In this document: positions 59,164 through 64,000 of the stretch, piece after piece
Layout of the letters: the number at the start of each line of letters is the position of its first letter
How positions within the stretch are numbered: the stretch's first letter is position 1
Origin: Xylanimonas oleitrophica
Lineage (GTDB): Bacteria; Actinomycetota; Actinomycetes; Actinomycetales; Cellulomonadaceae
Assembly: GCF_003244315.1 (NCBI RefSeq)
Contig: NZ_QKWH01000011.1
Location: 52,125-116,124, forward strand
Direction: 5' to 3'
DNA: 64,000 nt
Notes under the pieces: generated by a model
What the model was told of the DNA's origin: nothing
Seen by the model: only the letters and a program-made list of their open reading frames with translations
The model's database searches: none
Made by a program: the position numbers and the translations under genes

Positions 59164-60660
59164 TCAGACCCGGTCCGCCGGGACCACCCGCCAGGCGACG
59201 ACGGCGGCGACGGCGGTGAGGGCAGCGGCCACCAGGCAGGTGGTCTGCAGCGCACCGACGAACGCCTCGCGCGCGGCCTCGGCCACCTCCGGGTGGTCGG
59301 GGGCCGCGACGAGCGCTGAGGCCAGCGAGTCCTCGATGCGGTCGCGGACACCCTCGGGCAGGTCGGCCGGGGCGGTCAGGCGCAGGCGGTAGCCGAGGGT
59401 CACGAGCGACCCGAGCAGCGCGACGCCGAGGGCGACGCCGAGCTCGTAGGCGGTCTCGGAGATGGCCGAGGCAGCACCGGCCTTGGCGGGCGGCACTGCC
59501 GAGACCACGGCATCGGTGGTGAGCGTCATGGCGAGCCCGACGCCGAGGCCCACGGGCACGAGCGCGAGGCCGAGCCACACGTACTGCTCGGCGCCCTCGG
59601 CGGCCGCGACGGCGACCATGCCCACCGCGGTGACGGCGAGCCCGGTGCCGATCGCGGGGCCGCGGCCCAGGCGCCGCACGGCGAGCCCCACCAGCGCCAC
59701 CACCACGATGGAGGCCACGGTGGCGGGCAGCTCGGCGAGCCCGGCGCGCAGGGGCGCGTAGCCGCGCACGAGCTGCAGGTACTGGGAGAAGAAGAACAGC
59801 AGCCCGGTGAGGGCGAAGACGGAGATGAGGTTGGCGAGCACCGCCCCGCTGAAGGCGGGCACACGGAACAGGGCGACGTCGAGCAGGGGCGCCTGGGACC
59901 GTCGCTGGAGCAGGCGCTGGCGGCGCACGAACGCGGTGCCGGCGAGCACGGACAGGGCCACGGCGCCCGCCGTGACGAGGTCGAGGCCGTCCGCGACGGC
60001 GTGCTTGACGCCGTAGACGAACGGCATGACGGCGGCGAACGACATCGCGGCCGAGAGCAGGTCGAGCCGGCCCGGCCGTGGGTCGCGCGACTCGGGCAGC
60101 AGCACGGAGCCGGCGACGAGCAGCACGACCACCACGGGCACGTTCACCAGGAACACCGAGCCCCACCAGAAGTGCTCGAGCAGCGCACCGCCCACCAGCG
60201 GCCCGACGGCGGCGCCACCGCTGGCCGCGGCGGACCAGACGGCGATGGCGCGGGTGCGCTCGCGGGGGTCGGTGAACAGGGCGCGGATGAGGGAGAGCGT
60301 CGAGGGCATGATCGTCGCCCCTGCGACGCCGAGCAGGAGCCGTGCGGCGATCAGCACCTCGGGGGTGGGGGCGAACGCCGCGAGCGCGGAGGCTCCGCCG
60401 AAAGCCACGGACCCCACCAGGAGCAGGCGCTTGCGTCCTACGCGGTCGGCGAGGTTGCCCATGGTGACGAGCAGGCCCGCGATCGCGAGGGAGTACACGT
60501 CCCCGATCCACAGGATCTGGGTGGCCGTGGGCGCGAGGTCGCGCGTGAGGGAGGGCACCGCGAGGTAGAGCACGGTGGCGTCGATGGCGAGCAGGCCGAC
60601 GGCGAGCACGAGGACCGCGAGCGCGGCCCAGCGGCGGCGGGGTGACAGCGGGGTGGGCAC
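59164..60660 (-). CDS. MFS multidrug efflux transporter, DHA2 family
   Basis: A 498-residue, 14-helix proton-driven exporter (EmrB/QacA/SmvA-like). DATVLYLAVPSLTRDLAPT near 27-45 and the loop motif GNLADRVGRKRLLLVGS near 68-84 are clear, with the antiporter motif C-like region VGPLVGGALLEHFWWGSVF near 152-170. Probably pumps out cationic drugs or dyes (inference). The GTG has TATAGT (complement of 60669-60674) ending 8 nt before it, inside the TetR operator, so repression should be direct. Confidence 0.92.
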   Translation of the reverse strand: MPTPLSPRRRWAALAVLVLAVGLLAIDATVLYLAVPSLTRDLAPTATQILWIGDVYSLAIAGLLVTMGNLADRVGRKRLLLVGSVAFGGASALAAFAPTPEVLIAARLLLGVAGATIMPSTLSLIRALFTDPRERTRAIAVWSAAASGGAAVGPLVGGALLEHFWWGSVFLVNVPVVVVLLVAGSVLLPESRDPRPGRLDLLSAAMSFAAVMPFVYGVKHAVADGLDLVTAGAVALSVLAGTAFVRRQRLLQRRSQAPLLDVALFRVPAFSGAVLANLISVFALTGLLFFFSQYLQLVRGYAPLRAGLAELPATVASIVVVALVGLAVRRLGRGPAIGTGLAVTAVGMVAVAAAEGAEQYVWLGLALVPVGLGVGLAMTLTTDAVVSAVPPAKAGAASAISETAYELGVALGVALLGSLVTLGYRLRLTAPADLPEGVRDRIEDSLASALVAAPDHPEVAEAAREAFVGALQTTCLVAAALTAVAAVVAWRVVPADRV

Positions 60661-60667
60661 GAGGCAG

Positions 60668-60693
60668 AACTATACCGTCCAGTCGGTACAGTT
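60668..60693. promoter_or_regulatory. TetR operator in the divergent efflux/regulator promoter
   Basis: Arms AACTATACCG (60668-60677) and CGGTACAGTT (60684-60693) are inverted repeats with one mismatch around TCCAGT. The minus-strand -10 TATAGT (60669-60674) of the exporter lies in one arm, and a plus-strand -10 TACAGT (60687-60692) of the regulator in the other. A bound TetR dimer would silence both genes. Confidence 0.78.
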
Positions 60694-60762
60694 TCGGGGT
60701 GGCGTGTGGCATCGTGAGGCCGCCAGACACCGACCGCCAGGCACCGACGAGCAGGAGGACGC

Positions 60763-61320
60763 ATGGGCAGGACCGCGGGACGCGACCCTGACCGCACCCG
60801 CCGCGCCATCCTCGACGCCGCCGCGCAGGTGGTCCGCGAGCGCGGCACCTCCGCCCCGCTCGACGAGGTCGCGCGCCGCGCCGGGGTGTCCAAGGGCGGG
60901 CTGCTCTACCACTTCTCCGGCAAGGACGACCTGCTGCACGCCCTCGCCGCCGACTTCCTCGAGCGCTTCCGCGCCGCGGTGCTCGCCGCCGTCGACCCCG
61001 ACGACGACGCCCCGGGACGGCTCGTGCGCGCCTACGTGCGCGCCAGCATCGAGGAGGCCCTGGACTCCGCCACGGCCCGCGAGTCGCTCGCTCTCCTCGC
61101 CCACCTGGCCGCCGTGCCCGCCGTGGCGCAGGTGGGCCGCGAGGACTCGCAGCGCTGGGACGCCGAGCTGCGGGCCGACGGCCTGCCCGACGACGTGCGG
61201 ACCCTCGTCGTCGCCGCCGCGGACGGGGTCAGCGCCCAGCCGCTGTGGGGAGCCGACGCCTCGGCCGCCGAGCTGACGGCCCTGCGCGACCGGCTCCTGG
61301 CGATGACCCGCGTCGGCTGA
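60763..61320 (+). CDS. TetR-family transcriptional regulator
   Basis: A 185-residue repressor. The N-terminal HTH is RAILDAAAQVVRERGTSAPL through VARRAGVSKGGLLYHFSGKDDLL (helices at about 14-58). The remainder is the helical ligand and dimerisation domain. AGGAGG 6 nt before the ATG. Divergent from the DHA2 exporter it presumably represses; autoregulated through the shared operator. Confidence 0.92.
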   Translation: MGRTAGRDPDRTRRAILDAAAQVVRERGTSAPLDEVARRAGVSKGGLLYHFSGKDDLLHALAADFLERFRAAVLAAVDPDDDAPGRLVRAYVRASIEEALDSATARESLALLAHLAAVPAVAQVGREDSQRWDAELRADGLPDDVRTLVVAAADGVSAQPLWGADASAAELTALRDRLLAMTRVG

Positions 61321-61375
61321 ACCGCTCCGGCGACCCACCGCGCCCGGTCTCGGTCCGGCTCGCCTCGGGCCGCAC

Positions 61376-62125
61376 TCAGAGGGCCAGGATCCCGCGCACC
61401 ATCGTGGCCAGGCCACCACCGTAGGCGAGCACCACCAGGACACGCCGCACCGCCGTGCGCGAGACCTTCTTCGCCACGGCGTCCCCCACCAGCACGGCCA
61501 CCACCACGGACGCGGCCACCAGCAGCCACGCCCACCACTGCAGGTGCGGCAGGGTGGCGTCGGTCATGAGCAGCTTGGCGCTGGCGGCGCCCGTCGCGTT
61601 CACCACGAAGAAGGGCTGGAGCGTGGCGGCGAAGGCCCGCGGGTCCCAGCGGTCCAGCACCGAGTACACGGCCAGGGGCGGCCCACCGATCCCCGCCGCG
61701 ACGCTCCCGGCACCGCTGAGCGAGCCCGCGACGACGGCCGGCAGACGCGCGCCGGGTGTCCACCAGCGCCGGCCGCTGCGCAGCCGGTCCGCCACCATCG
61801 CGACCGTCATGCCCACGAGGACGACACCACCCACGGCGACCTCCAGCGCGGCGTCCGAGGCGTCCCGCAGCAGCAGCGCCCCCGGCACCGTGGTGCACAG
61901 GGAGGCCACCGCCATCAGGGCGAACCGGCGCCACTCGACGTCGCGCACGACCCGGGTCAGGATCAGCAGCGCGCTGGCCGCGCCCACCAGGTTGATCATC
62001 ACCACGCCCTGGCGCGCACCCAGCACCAGCACCATGAACGGCCCCGCCACCATCGCGAACCCGAGCCCCGTGACCCGCTGGAGGGAACCGCCCACCAGCA
62101 CGGCGGCGAGGAGGGTGGCGAGCAC
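61376..62125 (-). CDS. TauE/SafE-family sulfite exporter-like membrane protein
   Basis: A 249-residue membrane protein with about eight hydrophobic helices. GLGFAMVAGPFMVLVLG near 20-36 and the mirrored AGIGGPPLAVYSV near 143-155 are the two repeat motifs of the family, which exports sulfite or organosulfur anions in some members. Substrate unknown. TAGGGT (complement of 62132-62137) ends 6 nt before the GTG at 62125. Confidence 0.88.
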   Translation of the reverse strand: MLATLLAAVLVGGSLQRVTGLGFAMVAGPFMVLVLGARQGVVMINLVGAASALLILTRVVRDVEWRRFALMAVASLCTTVPGALLLRDASDAALEVAVGGVVLVGMTVAMVADRLRSGRRWWTPGARLPAVVAGSLSGAGSVAAGIGGPPLAVYSVLDRWDPRAFAATLQPFFVVNATGAASAKLLMTDATLPHLQWWAWLLVAASVVVAVLVGDAVAKKVSRTAVRRVLVVLAYGGGLATMVRGILAL

Positions 62126-62182
62126 CGTGCCACCCTACAGACGCCTGCCGCCCAGGAGCCGAGGAAGGGGCACAATGCGGGC

Positions 62183-62680
62183 GTGGCGAAGAAGACCAGC
62201 CGGGCGCACGGCTCCACCCCCGCCGTCACGGCGCTGGAGGAGGCCGGGGTGCCCCACACGCTGCACGCCTACGAGCACGACCCTGCCTCCGAGCTCGGCT
62301 ACGCCGCCGAGGCGGCCGTCGCGATGGGCGTCGACCCGGCGCAGGTGTACAAGACCCTCGTGGCCGACGTCGACGGGCGCCTCGTGGTCGCCGTCGTCCC
62401 CGGCGACCGGCTGCTCGACCTCAAGGCGCTCGCCCGCGCCGCCGGCGGCAAGAAGGCCACCATGGCCCCGGCCCCGGCCGCGGAGCGCGCCACCGGCTAC
62501 GTCGTCGGCGGGATCTCGCCGCTGGGCCAGCGCCAGCCGCACCGCACCTTCGTGGACTCCTCCGCCGAGCAGCACGACGTCGTCTACGTCTCCGGCGGCC
62601 GGCGCGGTCTCGACGTCGGACTCTCCCCCGCCGACCTGGTGCGCCTCACGGGCGCACGCCTCGCGCCGCTCGCGCGCTGA
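62183..62680 (+). CDS. ybaK: Cys-tRNA(Pro)/Cys-tRNA(Cys) deacylase
   Basis: Hydrolyses mischarged Cys-tRNA(Pro) in trans. A 165-residue YbaK domain with QVYKTLVADVDGRLVVAVVPG (here written VYKTLVADVDGR) near 56-67 holding the catalytic Lys, ARAAGGKKATMAPA near 88-101, and GYVVGGISPLGQ near 110-121. The GTG start has CACAAT (62171-62176) ending 6 nt upstream, so probably leaderless with a weak -10. Confidence 0.92.
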   Translation: MAKKTSRAHGSTPAVTALEEAGVPHTLHAYEHDPASELGYAAEAAVAMGVDPAQVYKTLVADVDGRLVVAVVPGDRLLDLKALARAAGGKKATMAPAPAAERATGYVVGGISPLGQRQPHRTFVDSSAEQHDVVYVSGGRRGLDVGLSPADLVRLTGARLAPLAR

Positions 62681-62690
62681 ACCGGACCCT

Positions 62691-62750
62691 CAGCGCCGGT
62701 CAGCGCCGGTCAGGGCCAGTCAGTGCCGGTCAGCGCCGGTCAGTGCCGGT
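62691..62750. repeat. Six tandem 10-bp repeats between ybaK and yccF-like gene
   Basis: Six units of consensus CAGYGCCGGT follow one another without gaps (CAGCGCCGGT, CAGCGCCGGT, CAGGGCCAGT, CAGTGCCGGT, CAGCGCCGGT, CAGTGCCGGT). The array starts 10 bp after the ybaK stop; its last unit encodes the end of the yccF-like gene, with the TGA stop at 62740-62742. Ten bp is close to one helical turn. Copy number could vary between strains. Confidence 0.9.
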
Positions 62751-63138
62751 ACGTCGGGTAGTAGGCGTCGCTCGGCACGACCACCTTGCCGAGCGGCAGC
62801 AACGAGACCGGGATGAGCTTGAGGTTCGCCCAGCCCAGCGGGATGCCGATGATCGACAGGAACAGCGGGATCGACGTGACCACGTGGCCCAGCGCCAGCC
62901 ACCAGCCGGCCAGCAGCACCCACAGCACGTTGCCCACCGCCGAGCCCACCCCTGCGGTGGGCCGGTCGACGACGGTGCGGCCGAACGGCCACAGCGCGTA
63001 GCCCGCGATGCGGAACGACGCGATCGCGAACGGGATCGTGACGATGGGGATCAGCAGCAGGATCCCGGCCACGACGTAGGCGACCGCCAGGGCGAGGCCG
63101 GCGAAGACGAGCCAGATGATGTTCAGCAGAGTGCGCAT
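62740..63138 (-). CDS. YccF-domain inner membrane protein
   Basis: A 132-residue membrane protein carrying the YccF pattern twice: LLNIIWLVFAGLALAVAYVV then the similar VLWVLLAGWWLALGHVV, each followed by IPIVTIPFAIASFRI or IPLFLSIIGIPLGWANL. Function unknown; YccF proteins are small membrane components. ATG at 63138 has GGGAG 4 nt upstream. Its 3' end lies in the 10-bp repeat array. Confidence 0.88.
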   Translation of the reverse strand: MRTLLNIIWLVFAGLALAVAYVVAGILLLIPIVTIPFAIASFRIAGYALWPFGRTVVDRPTAGVGSAVGNVLWVLLAGWWLALGHVVTSIPLFLSIIGIPLGWANLKLIPVSLLPLGKVVVPSDAYYPTYRH

Positions 63139-63225
63139 GGTGCTCCCATGCTCTCGCGGCCGGGCGTGCGGCACATCCAGGGGAACCCTGACCGGCCCCT
63201 GAGCCGGCCAACCTAGACTGGTGCC

Positions 63226-64000
63226 GTGCCCACCACCTCCGGGATCGCCTCCCGCCTGGCCGGCGTGCGCTCGCGCGTCGACGCCGCGGCCCGCGCCGCC
63301 GGCCGCGAGCCGGGCGAGGTACGGCTGCTGCTCGCCACCAAGACGCAGGACGCCGCCACCGTGCTCCGGGCGGTCGCGGCCGCCGAGCGGATCGCCCGCG
63401 AGTCAGGAGACGACCGCCCCGTGCTGGTGGGCGAGAACCGCGTGCAGGAGCTGGTGGCCAAGGCACCCGACCTCGCTCCCCTCGTGGCCGCCGGGCGGGT
63501 CGAGGTGCACATGATCGGGCACCTGCAGCGCAACAAGGTCAACCAGGTGCTCGCCACCGCAGGCGCCCTGGAGACGGTCGACTCGCTCGAGCTGGCCCGC
63601 GCCCTGTCCACCCGCTGCGAGCGCGACGGCCGTGAGCTGGCCGTCATGGTGCAGGCCAACGTCTCCGGGGAGACCACCAAGGCGGGGGTGGCTCCGCAGG
63701 AGGCCGTGGCTCTGGCCCACGAGGTCGCTGCGCTGCCGGGCCTGCGGCTGACCGGGTTCATGACGATCGGCGCGCGCAGCGACGACGCCGAGGTGGTCCG
63801 CGCTGGCTTCGCGCGGCTGCGGGCGGTGCGGGACGACGTCGTGGCCAGCGGCGAGCCCGGCACGCGGGGCGCGCGCGAGCTGTCGATGGGCATGACGGGC
63901 GATCTCGAGCTGGCGGTCGCCGAGGGCGCCACCGTGGTGCGGGTGGGCACCGGCGTGTTCGGCGCCCGCCCCGCCTGCCGGGCTCGCCGCTGGCCACGAC
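63226..64000 (+). CDS. yggS: YggS-family PLP homeostasis protein (3' end cut by the window edge)
   Basis: Binds pyridoxal phosphate and keeps free PLP in balance. The frame stays open to the window edge with 258 codons seen. LLLATKTQD near 31-39 has the PLP Lys, VGENRVQEL near 67-75, VEVHMIGHLQRNKVNQV near 93-109, and LSMGMTGDLELAVAEGATVVR near 218-238 (written here without the following GTGVFG) end the barrel. Only a few residues are likely missing. TAGACT (63214-63219) ends 6 nt before the GTG. Confidence 0.93.
   Translation, partial: MPTTSGIASRLAGVRSRVDAAARAAGREPGEVRLLLATKTQDAATVLRAVAAAERIARESGDDRPVLVGENRVQELVAKAPDLAPLVAAGRVEVHMIGHLQRNKVNQVLATAGALETVDSLELARALSTRCERDGRELAVMVQANVSGETTKAGVAPQEAVALAHEVAALPGLRLTGFMTIGARSDDAEVVRAGFARLRAVRDDVVASGEPGTRGARELSMGMTGDLELAVAEGATVVRVGTGVFGARPACRARRWPR

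Noticed and set aside
54822..59351. A 1509-codon open frame on the minus strand
   Set aside because: It runs antisense to the HelY-like helicase and the DUF2809-VanY gene, is very rich in Arg, His and Gly, and has no family motif. High GC content removes stop codons from shadow frames.

Overview
The window is about 74% GC chromosomal DNA from an actinobacterium. Gene content and order (leuCD beside an IclR regulator, gltX with tRNA-Gln/Glu, murA-plsC-gpsA, ddl-DUF3515-thiL, rpmB, DAK2-recG-rsmD-coaD-sepIVA-like-DUF177-rpmF-rnc-mutM) match the conserved actinobacterial core block. I infer a Micrococcales member, perhaps Cellulomonadaceae or Promicromonosporaceae; the genus cannot be fixed from this sequence alone. 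About 64 protein genes (two cut by the window edges) and 3 tRNAs fill the window. I see no CRISPR array, insertion sequence, prophage, rRNA or secondary-metabolite cluster.

Layout. 1-4.2 kb: end of a GNAT acetyltransferase, thymidine kinase, and RNase E with a very long disordered N-terminus. 4.2-10.8 kb: the cydABDC cytochrome bd operon behind a promoter whose spacer holds a near-consensus Rex (NADH-sensing) operator. 10.9-20.1 kb: a hydroxyacid dehydrogenase, then a leftward core run for DNA repair, ribosome biogenesis, CoA synthesis and cell division (mutM, rnc, rpmF, DUF177, sepIVA-like, coaD, rsmD, recG, FakA-like). 20.1-31 kb: rpmB, thiL, DUF3515, ddl, gpsA, plsC and murA, interrupted by VOC, acyl-CoA dehydrogenase, Cys/Met-metabolism and lipoprotein genes. 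31-36.9 kb: an MHS transporter, a GAF-SpoIIE phosphatase, dihydrolipoyl dehydrogenase and an LLM oxidoreductase, inserted between murA and leuDC. 37-41.6 kb: leuDC with a divergent IclR regulator, a 55-residue membrane protein plus PH-domain protein, and a GNAT. 41.7-48.3 kb: tRNA-Glu x2 and tRNA-Gln, then leftward genes including HAD, gltX, L,D-transpeptidase, FAH-family hydrolase and methyltransferase. 48.3-64 kb: miscellaneous metabolism (PhzF, aldo/keto reductase, FAD monooxygenase, dienelactone hydrolase), a HelY/DUF3516 helicase, a DUF2809-VanY fusion, a TetR/DHA2 efflux pair with its operator, TauE/SafE, YbaK, YccF and YggS.

The strongest genome-scale signal is regulatory. At least 21 genes have a TAnnnT hexamer ending exactly 6-8 nt before the start codon, the signature of leaderless transcripts. 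This revises several start codons and produces two very tight divergent promoter pairs, one with physically overlapping -10 hexamers. I found no clear new multigene system. The most unusual items are the DUF2809-VanY fusion, the overlapping divergent leaderless promoters, a terminator whose loop contains the gpsA stop codon, and an apparently non-canonical start for the DUF177 gene.
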